From Calliphora vicina (lineage: Eukaryota; Arthropoda; Insecta; Diptera; Calliphoridae): 64,000 nt of DNA. The notes under the pieces were generated by a model, which saw nothing but the letters and a program-made list of their open reading frames with translations, did not search any database and was not told the origin of the DNA. Made by a program: the position numbers and the translations under genes. The stretch lies in contig NC_088783.1 of assembly GCF_958450345.1 (NCBI RefSeq), forward strand, positions 102,481,302 to 102,545,301, read 5' to 3'. Positions 42,132 through 53,190 of this stretch are shown in pieces. The first letter of the stretch is position 1. Each line of letters starts with the position of its first letter.

Positions 42132-43560
42132 ATCATTTCTTGAAAAATTTGTTCGAACGCATATCCGTACAGGAAAAAACCAAGTATGGGGGAATGTAGC
42201 CAAGACCATGCCCTATCACGTCCCGTTTTCCAAATTTTGGCACAAATAACCATTCTTGCCCTATATGTCCCCAAATAGTTTGAGTGATTTTTCAAAAAAC
42301 AGTTTTTTGAAAAATTTGTTCGAACGCCTATCCGTACAGGAAAAAACCAAGTATGGGGAAATGTAGCCAAGACCTTGCCCTATCACGTCCCGTTTTCCAA
42401 ATTTTGGCACAAATAACCATTCTTGCCCTATATGTCCCCAAATAGTTTGAGTGATTTTTCAAAAAACAGTTTTTTGAAAAATTTGTTCGAACTCCTATCC
42501 GTACAGGAAAAAACCAAGTATGGGGGAATGTAGCCAAGATCATGTCCTATCACGTCCCGTTTTCCAAATTTTGGCACAAATAACCATTCTTGCCCTATAT
42601 GTCCCCAAATAGTTTGAGTGATTTTTCAAAAAACAGTTTTTTGAAAAATTTGTTCGAACGCCTATCCGTACAGGAAAAAACCAAGTATGGGGAAATGTAG
42701 CCAAGACCTTGCCCTATCACGTCCTGTTTTCCAAATTTTGGCACAAATAACCATTCTTGCCCTATATGTCCCCAAATAGTTTGAGTGATTTTTCAAAAAA
42801 TAGTTTTTTGAAAAATTTGTTCGAACGCCTATCCGTACAGGAAAAAACCAAGTATGGGGGAATGTAGCCAAGACCATGCCCTATCACGTCCCGTTTTCCA
42901 AATTTTGGCACAAATAACCAATCTTGCCCTATATGTCCCCAAATAGTTTGAGTGATTTTTCAAAAAACAGTTTTTTGAAAAATTTGTTCGAACGCCTATC
43001 CGTACAGGAAAAAACCAAGTATGGGGGAATGTAGCCAAGATCATGCCCTATCACGTCCCGTTTTCCAAATTTTGGCACAAGTCCCTATTTTTTAACAATA
43101 GGCTAAAAAGTCGTTTGAGTGATTTTTTTGTAAAAACGTTATTATTTGCTTTTGAAGCATACATAACATGAGTGTTTTTTAACATACATTTTTTTTAATA
43201 TATAAATTAAAAATGTAATTTATTTAATTTTTTATTATCATTTTAAATAAATTTTTAAATAAATTACAAATTTAGTTAAAGTTACTTAAAGTTTGTTAGA
43301 AAATGAATAAAAGTTTGTTAGAGGCCGAAAATTCTCTCCCATGAACAAAAATGAAGAAGAACAGGCATTCACTGTTATTTGATAGATTTATAAATTAAGT
43401 AGTAAATTCGTGTATTTAAACTTGGCAGCACTGAAAATTCAGTCTGTAAAGCTAAAACCACTCAATTCTCTGCTGCAAATTATTCTCAGAGAGTATTTTT
43501 TATTTACTCTCTTTTAAATGAGTGAAAACAAAAAAGTTTGTTCAAAAAGTTTGTTATTTT
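42132..43560 (-). mobile_element. Satellite-bearing repeat element, copy A2 (inverted)
   Basis: Reverse complement of 22340-24137: six 167-bp units (42132-43080; the GGCAC word recurs at 42241, 42408, 42575, 42742, 42909 and 43076) and then the same unique flank through GTTTGTTATTTTCACGGG at about 43545. The unit count differs from copy A1 (7.8), so arrays have expanded or contracted after spreading. Confidence 0.8.
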
Positions 43561-43810
43561 CACGGGTATTGTTTTTCTATATTTTCTTTTATGTTGTCTT
43601 CTGCACAATTGTTTTGGCGCACTAGAGAGTGGAAATCTCTCTTTTGTTGTTGTTCTTACACTTAAATCTTCTTGTGATCTTTTGGATTTTTATTGTTGTA
43701 TGGAGAGCTCACAACAATGTATGCACTTTTCCCATTGCTGCTGAGCAGTGTTGCCACGACTGAAATATTTTTCTAACCAACATTAAGAAAAAAAGTAACC
43801 AAATAAGAAA

Positions 43811-44323
43811 AAACAAGTAATAGTGCTATATTCGGCTGTGCCGAATCTTAAATACCCTTCACCAAATTATACTTCAAAATTTTAAATATTTTTAGGTAAA
43901 CAAAATTTAATTTTTTTTACAGTTGTTTTTTGAATTTTTCAAAAAATTTCAAAATTTTTCAAAATTTTTTCCCGATTTTGACCCATTGTAGGTCCAACTT
44001 TCTATGGTCTTATATACGTCGTTGCAAATGTCTTTGAAATATCTATCATTAGATATCCATATTGTCTATATTAATGTCTTAGTAATCCAGATATAGGTAA
44101 AAAAATAGGTCAAAAATCGAGGTTGTCTTGGTTTTTTCCTCATATCTCAGCCATTTGTGGACCGATTTTGCTGATTTTAAATAGCGAAATTCTCGAAAGC
44201 ATGTCTGACAGAATTATTGAAGATTTGGATCCCGAAGATATCTGGGGTCTTCAGAAAACTGATTTCAACAGACAGACGGACATGGCTTAATCGACTCCGC
44301 TATCTATAAGGATCCAGAATATA
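43811..44323 (+). repeat. mini-me-like repeat (4), left part
   Basis: ACAAGTAATAGTGCTATATT, ATTCGGCTGTGCCGAAT, GGTCCAACTTTCTATGGTC, GACAGACGGACATGGC and CGACTCCGCTATCTATAAGG in order. Interrupted by the Tc1-like element at 44324; continues at 45908. Confidence 0.75.
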
Positions 44324-45907
44324 CAGTGACTCTCATTAATATTCGGTTATTACATATCAGTTTCTGAAATCCGAAAATTCTCAATGAATATAATGACATC
44401 TTGTTAATATTTATTTTTTACTTAAAGGTATATATTTAGATCTCACTTTTCACTAATTTGTTTTAATTAATATTGAGTGAATCTATTTTAAAATATTAAT
44501 AAACTAAAATACTACAGAAATGCATGCTTCATTAATATTCGGTTTTTTAGTTTTACCATAAAATTCACCGCTGTAAATCTGCATATTTACATAAATTATT
44601 TGTAAAATTGGGATAAACTCATTAATTAACATCAAACAAATAATATTAGCTGAATTAACATTGGCATACTCAAAAATACTTCGTTAGAGCAAAGAAAATT
44701 TGTGATTTTCATTACAAAAAAGGAAAAAAAATATAAAAATATTGCTGAAATATTGAATATGAAGCAAACTGTCGGTGACATTATCCGAATATATAAAAAG
44801 CTAACTGGGCAGCCAAAAAAGGTTACCGAGATGGAAAGGCTCCGTTTTGTTAGAAAAATCAGATCTAACCCACTCTTAAATGTCCCCAAAATTGTTACTG
44901 AAGTTATGACGGAATTTGGAAAGACAGTTTCAGAAGCAACAATAAGTCACGCCATTAAAAAATAAGGATTCAACGACCGTATTGCCCGAAGAAAGACTTT
45001 CGTGAATTTAATGGCTTTTTTCGGGCAATACGACCGTTAAAATTTACTAAGGAGCATATAAAAAAGATGTAAATTGGTGGGAAGAAGTAATTTTCTCGAT
45101 GAAAGCAAATTTAACTAATTTGGAAGTGATGGAAAAACTATGGTTTTGCGGAAACTGAATTAGGAGTTAAAAGGAAAAAATATTACTCCAGTAGATAAAC
45201 ATGGAGGAAGAAGTGTAATGGTTTGGGGCTGCATATCAGTGAAAGCGGTGGGGAAACTGGTATTAGTCGAAGGCATTATGAACAAGGATGTTAATTTGAA
45301 CTCTTTGAGAGATAATTTAAAAGAAGAACTTTTGAATTGTATCAGGACAACGACCCTAAGCATAAAACCCACGTTGTTCGTGACTGGTTGCTTTATAATT
45401 GTCCAAAAGTGATTAATACGCCTGCTCAGTCCCCAGACATGAATGCCATAGAAAATTTATGGGACTATTTAGACCGCCGAGTCCGCGGAAATCCTGTTTC
45501 TTCTAAAAATTAACTCAAAAAAAGGCTGCAGGAAGAATGGTATAAAATCAGTGTTGATTACTTGGAAAAAAATTTTTATAACATGCCAAATAGTCTTCCT
45601 GAGGTTATAAAAATAAGGGCTATCCAACCAGATATTAAATTAGTTTCATAAATTTGTATTCAAACAATTACGTTATATGTGCTAAAAAAACGGAATATTA
45701 ATGAAGTGTGAATTATTTAAGTTTTTTTTGTTTTTGTTGTTATTTATGTTTCTTCAATATTCAGAATTCTGAAATAAGTTTTTTTTATTTGTTAATAGGT
45801 CTTATGAATAAAAAAGAAATAATGTCACCGGTTTTTTATTATTTTCTATTAATTTGGTTGACTTTTAATAACTCGAATAAAAAACCGAATATTAGTGAGA
45901 GTCACTG
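44324..45907 (+). mobile_element. Tc1-like element, full length, decayed
   Basis: TA at 44322-44323 and 45908-45909. Ends CAGTGACTCTCATTAATATT and its mirror AATATTAGTGAGAGTCACTG with one mismatch. The flanking mini-me-like repeat rejoins cleanly, which fixes both borders. Confidence 0.88.
44630..45652 (+). pseudogene. Tc1-like transposase, multiple frameshifts
   Basis: The N-terminal part (44702-44965) has KYKNIAEILNMKQTVGDIIRI, a helix-turn-helix, and VTEVMTEFGKTVSEATISHA, a second one, then a stop. The catalytic part is split: YTPVDKHGG-like, VMVWGCISVKAVGKLVLVEG (45218), then a block with PAQSPDMNAIENLWDYLDRR in another frame. Near 44978-45037 a short inverted repeat (CGTATTGCCCGAAGAAA / TTTTTTCGGGCAATACG) disrupts the linker. 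Not functional. Confidence 0.8.
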
Positions 45908-45999
45908 TATATACTTTATAGGGTCGGAAATGAAAAATGTAGAAATTACAAACGGAATGACAAACTTATATATACCCTTCTCACGAAGCTGAAGGGTAT
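45908..45999 (+). repeat. mini-me-like repeat (4), right part
   Basis: TATACTTTATAGGGTCGGAA, GAAATTACAAACGGAATGAC and the terminal hairpin ACCCTTCTCACGAAGCTGAAGG in three-part order, the same end as 63127-63240 in reverse. Confidence 0.75.
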
Positions 46000-46690
46000 A
46001 AAAATAACCAAAATAGTTTTTATTTATTGAACATTAATTAACATTGTAATATTGATAAAGATTTGTACTTTACAGATAAGGATTCAAATCGTAGTATCGA
46101 TAAAATAAAAATGTCATTATACAAGTAAATAAATGTAATTCTGTTACATAAATAACTTATTAATAATTAAACAAACAAAAACAAACTTAAATGCAATTTC
46201 ATTAAATATTTATCTTATTTCTATATACCAAGAGTAAAAAAATATTTGAGATCAATAAATTCAATTGAATTAAAAAATTAATACAGATTTATACTTTACA
46301 GATAAGTATTAAATTCATAGTTGTATTATTATTTTATCAAATATTTATAAAATGTACATTAAAAATTTGATTTAAAAATACCAAGAATAAAAAATATTAG
46401 AGATCACAAAATTCAATTGAATTAAAAATTCATCACTTTTATTACTTAATAATTTTTGAAATTAAATATGCATAAACTTAATTATACCAAATCAAAAATA
46501 TGCAACGCATTTTTATATATTATCAATAGTTTTTGATAATTTGTATCAGCTAATTAGTTAATAATATATTTTTAATAACAGATTTAATTTTGGTATAATT
46601 ATCAGTTTATGCATATTTAATTTCAAAAACTATTTTTTCTGTTTAATTTTTTGTGTAACTGAAAATTATTTAAAATTTTAATATTCAAAA
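46000..46690. other. AT-rich, with degenerate repeats and a palindrome
   Basis: A phrase around TTTATACTTTACAGATAAG... and AATTCAATTGAATTAAAAA occurs two to three times (46055-46430). An inverted pair GAAATTAAATATGCATAAAC / GTTTATGCATATTTAATTTC spans about 46456-46626. No coding sequence. Confidence 0.5.
46456..46626. repeat. Imperfect palindrome, about 170 bp
   Basis: Outer arms GAAATTAAATATGCATAAAC and mirror; next AATTATACCAAA and TTTGGTATAATT. It lies just past the 3' end of the hAT pseudogene and could mark that element's edge or be a separate MITE. Confidence 0.5.
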
Positions 46691-46696
46691 CTGGCA

Positions 46697-48640
46697 TTAA
46701 AACATGCCTTTGGCAGACCATACATAACGCGGATCATTTTTATTTTGGAGCAATTCTTTTGACTGAATTATGTTATTAATTGTTTTAAAATCTAATTTAT
46801 TGCGAAATTTAGTTTTTATTAAATTTAGCTGAGAAAATTTTCTTTCAGCAGCTGCTGAGCTATGTGGCAATGCCATTAAATTATATACAAAATCACCTAA
46901 TTCTTCAAAACAATTTTCTTCCATTCCATTTTTATAGCTTAGGATTTTGACCCAAAACTCGACTATATCCATGTCACTTTTGAGGCCAATGTTAGAAAAT
47001 CTTAATAATTTCCATTGTGTTGAAATTTTCACTTCGTTGCCGTTGGTTAAATTTGTAAAACATGTTAATAATGGTTCAATTGAAATTTCTGTTGATTTTA
47101 AACCATAGTGTGGTGTTATTGTAGAAAGATGTTTTAAGTCTTTTCTTGAAAAATCAAAACGTTTTGCAATTTCACTTAAAATTTCTAAATAAAATGATTG
47201 AATATTTTTTTTAATTTCATATTTTTTTTACATCTGATAATTCAGATTCTTGCAAACATAGCTCAGCCTTTCTGCCTATAAAAATATTTTCAATATTCAA
47301 GTAATTACTTTCATCTAACAAATTTACTGACTCTAATGAATCTAAACTTTTTACAAAAGCGCATTTAGTAAAGTTGCTCAAAATTAATTTAAAATTTAAT
47401 TCCAGTTGACAGTATACATACGGTAGCCTAACTCTTTCCGATTGAAACTCTTTGTTCAAATTATTTATTATATTTAAAATATAAGATAGAAACAAAAAAT
47501 ATACTTTTATGCTAGGGTCACCTATTACATCTCCAATCTAGCACGCCTTTATTCCATTTACTTCCAAATAAAACGATATGAAATACAATTTCAGAGATGA
47601 CCACTGTTCAATAATTCGATTAATAACCGTTTCTAGTGCCAGCCAACGGGTCATGGAAATCCCTAATATTTTATGTGGTTCGACGTGGCAATAATCCTGT
47701 AATTCCTTAAATTCTTGAATTCGTTTCGGACTATGTGAGAAAAAGTTATAAATATTTCGGCACAATGTTTCAATCGTTGTAGGAAGCTTTTTGCAAACAT
47801 ATGCTGAACAAAGATGTAGTGAATGACAAGTGCACTTAATGAAAAATATTTCGACATCATCTTTAAATTTAGCTTGCAACCCATTAGCTTCTCCTGCCAT
47901 TACGTTGGCTCCATCGGTTGCTAAACCAATAACATTTTGTAGAGGTATGTCGTGGCTTTTTAAAAATTGTTTATAGTGGCATATAAAGATTTGGCGTCTT
48001 ACAGTGCTAAAACTCTATCATGAATATTTCGCAAAAGTTTGTCCATATATCTTACAACTAAAACCAGTGACTTTTTTGTAGATACGTCCGTCGTTTCATC
48101 TACTATTAATGAAAATTTTGTAGTTTTTATTTTGGAGATAATGTCATTTTTAGCTTTATTTGCTAACGTTTCTGTTAACTGTGTTGATTTTGATCTGCCA
48201 CATTTTACTGACCTTGCAATTTTTCAGTCGGGACAGCATTCTACCAACAAATAGTCCATTAGTAAAAATGGTAAGTTGTGGTCGATTAAAAACATTACTA
48301 ATGCGAGTTCCGCATGATGAACTAGCTTAACAAAAGTTTCTTTTTGAGGATTTCCAAAGGTATTTATTTTAATTTGATTTTTTTTTCTCTCAACATTTAG
48401 AATGTGAATGCGTAAAGATCCACGTATTCTTAAATAACTCACATGATTGTTAAGCTTTTTATCACATGCTACACAAAAGCCACATCCATTTATGTTTCGA
48501 AGCCATGAAAATTCATCCAGCCAGACTGTGCGGAACTTTCTTTTGGGATTTTTTGTAGCTCCACTGTAATTCAATAATTGCATTAATACACATGTATTTA
48601 AATAACATAAAAAAAGTTTTACAAGCATTCATCGCCGCTT
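46697..48640 (-). pseudogene. hAT-superfamily transposase, decayed
   Basis: Minus strand pieces in order. 48224-48628: FSWLRNINGCGFCVACDKKL and SLRIHI, a BED-type zinc finger. About 48200-47900: a frame-broken part ending near a DGANVMAGEANG-type sequence. 47538-47900: FIKCTCHSLHLCSAYVCKKL and ISMTRWLALETVINRI, the hAT catalytic region. 47217-47495: a poorly conserved stretch. 46697-47032: LMALPHSSAAAERKFSQLNL and NKLDFKTINNIIQSKELL, the C-terminal dimerisation domain. It resembles ZMYM/ZBED-type hAT proteins of insects. Several frameshifts, so no complete protein. Confidence 0.8.
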
Positions 48641-48884
48641 TCAGATGATAATTCATTACTATCATTATTGGCTGCAGGCGTTCTTATTAAAAAACTAAAA
48701 AGAATTTAATTTAATGTGGTACAAACATACTTCATGTATTTACAAATTTTTTACCTATACATTCTTCATTAATTTTAGCTTGTGTTGTTTTAAATTTTTT
48801 AATTTGCTTTACGACTCTTGTTAGTTGTTCGCTTTTTAATTTGCTTTCCGACTCTTGTTAATTGTTCACTTTTTAATTTTATTA
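48640..48884. other. Short spacer
   Basis: Contains a small direct duplication (TTTGCTTT(A/C)CGACTCTTGTTA and GTTCGCTTTTTAAT-like words at 48800 and 48840). Nothing coding. Confidence 0.4.
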
Positions 48885-48892
48885 ATAAATGG

Positions 48893-49033
48893 CAAGGCGA
48901 ATCTATAGAAGGTGTCGACAGAACTACAACAAATTTAACATGTAGAAAAACAACAGGTACTTTGTTTTTGCACAAATGAATTGACAGTTCAATTGTCTAA
49001 GTAACTGAGGTCACCTTCTATAAATTCGCCTTG
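48893..49033. mobile_element. MITE with CAAGGCGAAT ends, copy 2
   Basis: Ends CAAGGCGAATCTATAGAAGG and CCTTCTATAAATTCGCCTTG, one mismatch. A perfect 8-bp duplication ATAAATGG flanks it (48885-48892, 49034-49041). 141 bp, non-coding. Same family as 5307-5486. Confidence 0.8.
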
Positions 49034-49527
49034 ATAAATGGCTTCATTTTTGACAGACATGAATTTTTTATCGCCGTGAAAATAACAAAGTAGTTTATCA
49101 AACTAATTTAGTTTCACTCAATTTGAAGAGAGTAACGAAAAAATCCTCTCTTGCAGACTATGTGCAGCCAAAAAAATGAGTGTTTTTTGCTTTGCAGAAG
49201 TGGTGCCAAGTTTAATTATGCTTAGTACATATAGTTTTATGTAAATTATATGGCAACACCGCAATAAAATAATGCACAGTGAATGGCTTGTTCTTCTTCT
49301 TTTTAATATATGGGAGGATTTTTGAGTTAACAAACTACTTAACAAACTAAATACAAGAAATATAGAGGAAAAACGATTTATTTATATATTTATCAAATGA
49401 AAATAAATAATATAAAATGATATATGTACATTTCTTTATTTCTATCTAATTTATATTTATTTATAGGTATTTGTTGAACAAAGATTTAAAAAAAAAACTT
49501 TCTTAACTATACTGAATACAGTAATTT

Positions 49528-50240
49528 GGCCCTCGGGCCAAATTTAGGACTTCTGACTAGGTTTGGCCAATGGCCTGTTATAGTGGACAACAATACCTAC
49601 ATTTTGGCATATTCAGTTTTTTCGTCTATAGTTTTTTGTGTAACAAAATTGTCAAAAAACCATTTTCTTCAAAATGTCACTTAATATACTATTTTGGCCC
49701 TGGGGTAAAATTTAGGACCTCTGACCAGGTTTTGTTAATTGCAGGTTATAGCTGACAACAATACCTACATTTTGGCATACTCAGTTTTTTCATCTATAGT
49801 TTTTTGTTGAACAAAGTTGTCAAAAAACTATTTCTTCAAAATTTCACTCAATATACTCTTTTGGCCCTGGGGCCAAATTTAGGACTTCTGACCGGGTTTG
49901 GCCAATGGCTTGTTATAATGGACAATAATACCTACATTTTGGCATATTCAGTTTTTTCGTCTATAGTTTTTTGTTGATCAAAGTTGTCAAAAAACTATTT
50001 CTTCAAAATTTCACTCAATATACTCTTTCGGCCCTGGGGCCAAATTTAGGACTTCTGACCGGGTTTGGCCAATGGCTTGTTATAATGGACAATAATACCT
50101 ATATTTTGGCATATTCAGTTTTTTCGTCTATAGTTTTTTGTTGAACAAAGTTGTCAAAAAACTATTTCTTCAAAATTTCACTCAATACACTCTTGGCCCT
50201 GGGCCAGATTTATGACTTCTGACCGGGTTTGGCCAATGGC
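49528..50240 (+). repeat. Satellite B array, about 4.3 units of 167 bp
   Basis: GGCCCTGGGG-type words recur at 49528, 49696, 49863, 50030 and 50195, spacings 168, 167, 167 and 165. The unit aligns with satellite A (TTTTTTCGTCTATAG..., GTTGAACAAA, CAAAAAACTATTT, TTTCACTCAATATA against the matching A words) although most bases differ. Confidence 0.9.
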
Positions 50241-50374
50241 GGATGACCAGTCCCATCATACCCAGCCCCTTTCTTAACCTTAATGTTTAGGTTAATTTTA
50301 TTGGCACAAAGTGGGCACTTGATATTCTAAAAAAAAATGTTAGTTGCAAACATAAAAAAAACTTTACTTACCAT
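50210..50374 (-). pseudogene. Tiny two-exon gene, copy 3, tail replaced by satellite
   Basis: Model complement(join(50210..50326,50372..50374)), 39 residues. Exon 1 is ATG alone before GTAAGTAA; the 45-bp intron ends in TTTTTTTAG. Exon 2 reads N-I-K-C-P-L-C-A-N-K, then IKVKKGAGYDGTGH, matching copy 1, and then crosses into satellite B sequence, giving PPLAKPGQKS and a stop. The Gln-rich tail is lost. CPLC keeps the Cys pair. Confidence 0.5.
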
Positions 50375-50705
50375 TTTAAATTATAATTAAACTCGACTAA
50401 CAATTTGGACGTCTACTATTCAAATGATGCTTATTGCGCCATTTTAATTAATACCAAGTTTGTAAAATTTTTAGTACAAAATTAAACAGTCAAAAAAAAC
50501 TTCGTAACAGTGAATTTCTAAAAATTAATCGAAAATATTATTAAAAACACTCATTATTGATCTGGCAGCACATGTATAAATTCTGCACAAAATAGAGAAA
50601 ACACTCAATTGTCTGCACAATTCGAGTAATATTCTCTCTCTTCATAATGAGTGGAAAAAGTAGTTTGATAAACTACTTTGGTATTTTCTCGTCCGCCATG
50701 TATAA

Positions 50706-50750
50706 AGGTACGGTCAGACACAGCTAATATTTGACGTTTATCGTCAGATA
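50706..50750. mobile_element. Terminal fragment of the TTAA-type transposon
   Basis: GGTACGGTCAGACACAGCTAA and ATTTGACGTTTATCGTCA match the reverse complement of the right end of copy C (60890-60938). It is cut after about 50 bp by the next satellite-bearing element. Confidence 0.65.
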
Positions 50751-51712
50751 TTTCATCGCCGTGAAAATAACAAAGTAGTTTATCAAACTAAATTGGTTTC
50801 ACTCAATTTGAAGAGAGTAACACAAAAATCCTCTCTTGCAGACTTTGTGCAGCCAAAAAAATGAGTGTTTTTTGCTTTGCAGAAGTGGAGCCAAGTTTAT
50901 TTATGCTTAGTACATATAATTTTACGTAATTTATATGGCAACACCTCAAATTTAATCATGTGCAGTGAATGTGTTGTTCTTCTTCTTTTTAATATATGGG
51001 AGAGGATTTTTGAGTTAACAAACTACTTAACAAACTAAATAAAAGAGATAAAGTGAAAAAAACATTTATTCAAATATTTATTAAATTAAAATAAATAATA
51101 TAAAAAGATTTACATTTCTTTATTTCTATTTAATTTATATTTATTTATAGGGTTTTGTTGAACAAAGATTTCAAAAACTTTACTGAATACACTCTTTTGG
51201 ACCTGGGGCCAAATTTAGGACTTCTGACCGGGTTTGGTCAATGGGTTGTTATAGTGGAACACAATACCTACATTTTGTTATATTCAGTTTTTTCGTCTTT
51301 AGTTTTTTGTTGAACAAAGTTGTCAAAAAACTATTTTTTTCAAAATTTCACTCAATATACTATTTTGGCCATGGGTCCAAATTTAGGACTTCTGACCGGG
51401 TTTGGCCAATGGCTTGTTATAGTGGACAACAATACCTACATTTCGGCATATTCAGTTTTTTCGTCCATAGTTTTTTGTTGAACAAGTTGTCAAAAAACTA
51501 TTTTTTTCAAAATGTCACTTAATATACTCTTTTGGCCCTGGGGCCAAATTTAGGACTTCTGACCGGGTTTGGCCAATGGCTTGTTATAGTGGACAACAAT
51601 ACTTACATTTCGGCATATTCAGTTTTGGCGTCTATAGTTTTTTGTTGAACAAAGTTGTCAAAAAAACTATTTCTTCAAAATTTCACTCAATATACTATTT
51701 TGGCCAAAAATT
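50751..51712 (+). mobile_element. Satellite-bearing repeat element, copy B2 (right-truncated)
   Basis: Left end CGCCGTGAAAATAACAAAGT inserted into the TTAA-type fragment. It then follows 49072-49500 closely (CTCTTGCAGAC, TTTTTTGCTTTGCAGAAGTG, ATATGGGAG). Three satellite B units start at 51199, 51367 and 51534; the array stops at about 51702. No gene and no right terminus. Confidence 0.7.
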
Positions 51713-52080
51713 AAAAAAGGCGATTTTTCGTTATTTTTTTGGGAAAAAGGTGCTTTTATTCATTTTAAGTTATCTAAAAAAATTTCTAAGAAGATATATA
51801 AAGAATATATAGCTACGATATGTTATATGTAGTACTCGACGAAAAGATTCTATATATATGTAATTTTTTTGAAATCGGAACACAAACGAAGAAATATTAT
51901 TTTTAAAATTGAACATACCCGAGGTCTCCTAGCAAGAGAGGTTTTGAGCTCCAAATCTTCTCGTAAAAAACCGGAAGCTCGATTTTGATTTTAGAACCAT
52001 GGTTTCTTCTGGAAAAGTTCTTAGAATTTTCCGTAGATTAGGAATTTGCTATACGCTAAGTAGTCAAAAAAATTTACCCA
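51713..52080. other. No feature recognised
   Basis: A diffuse A/T-rich stretch. Some phrases (TTCGTTATTTTTTTGGGAAAA) recall satellite C-like DNA near 53040 in reverse. Confidence 0.35.
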
Positions 52081-52082
52081 CC

Positions 52083-52604
52083 CTATTATATACCCTTCAC
52101 CAAATTATATTTAAAAATATATTTTTATTTAAACAAAATCGAAATTTTTTAAAAATTTTTTTCCCAAAAAATTTTGTTGATGAACAAAAAAAAATCGGGT
52201 TTTTTTCCGATTTTGACCCATTGTATGTCCAACTTACTATGGTCTTTGCAAAGGTCTTTGAAATATCTATCATTAGATATCCATATTGTCTATATTAATG
52301 ACTTAGTAATTCAGATATAGGTCAAAAATCGAGGTTGTCCTAGTTTTTATCTTATATCTCAGCCATTTGTGGACCGATTTTCTCGATTTTAAATAGCGAC
52401 AGAGCCGGAAAAATTGGAGATATTGATGTATGAATCGTGTATGTAGTTATTTGGGGGCTTCGGAAAGTTGATTTCAACACACAGACGGACATTGCTATAT
52501 CGATTCCGCTATCTATAACGATCCAGAATATATATACTTTATGGGGTCGCAAATTAAAAATGTGGAAATTACAAACGGAATGACAAACTTATATATACCA
52601 TTGC
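52083..52604 (+). repeat. mini-me-like repeat (5)
   Basis: TATATACCCTTCACCAAATT, TGACCCATTGTATGTCCAAC, ATCTATCATTAGATATCC, ACACAGACGGACATTGC and ATATATACTTTATGGGGTCG in order. The right hairpin is degenerate (CCATTGCCACTCATGGTGG). Confidence 0.7.
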
Positions 52605-53190
52605 CACTCATGGTGGCAGCTATTTGTCTCTTTTTCAAAAATATTTATAACTTTTGACAATTAAAAATTCATGGAATACTTTATAGAAAAATATGACAAA
52701 AAAAGATTTTTATTGAACTTTTGCATAGATACAAATTTTTCGAATTGAATTTGTCTATAATATCCAGGGTCGGGGTTATCGGGACCAAAATAATTAGAAA
52801 CATATTGAGCCACCTATAATCGGTTACTATATTTTGATATCGGATACGCGATTTGAGAATTTTTGCCCTAAAGTTTTATTTTACATAAAAAATAGGTGTT
52901 TTTTTGAAAGGACCTGTTCCCCTCGGTAACAACAATTTTGAAATTGGTTTTCCTTTAAAATATTTTATGAAAACTAAGCTTTCAGAAACTAGAAATTCCT
53001 TATACTCCTCTTAGAAATTTTTGGCGATAACTTAAAAAGAAAAAACTTTATTTTTTTCCCAAAAAATAACGTAAAAGCGCTTTTTAAAATTTTTTTAAAT
53101 TCAATGCATATAACTTTGGACTTAGTCATTATTTTTAAACAGCAATAAAGGAAAATAGTCCAATAAATATTTTGTAACTCAAAACATACA
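52605..53190. other. Unassigned DNA before satellite C
   Basis: Contains TATTTTGGACTTAGTC-like and AAATTTCTAAGAGGAG-like phrases that partly echo the array that follows. No coding content. Confidence 0.35.

Larger units (their letters stand above)
49072..50697 (+). mobile_element. Satellite-bearing repeat element, copy B1, with small gene
   Basis: Left end CGCCGTGAAAATAACAAAGT, right end mirrored with differences (ACTACTTTGGTATTTTCTCG, ...TCCGCC). GTAGTTTATCAAAC and GTTTGATAAACTAC are the inner palindromic words of both ends. Interior: unique left part, satellite B units from 49528 to 50240, then small-gene copy 3 and its upstream region. So the element carries both tandem units and a gene. 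Confidence 0.6.

Noticed and set aside
43811..45999. LTR-retrotransposon interpretation of the matching outer parts
   Set aside because: The two outer pieces are left and right halves of one mini-me-like repeat split by a Tc1 insertion, not direct repeats; no gag, protease or integrase is present.
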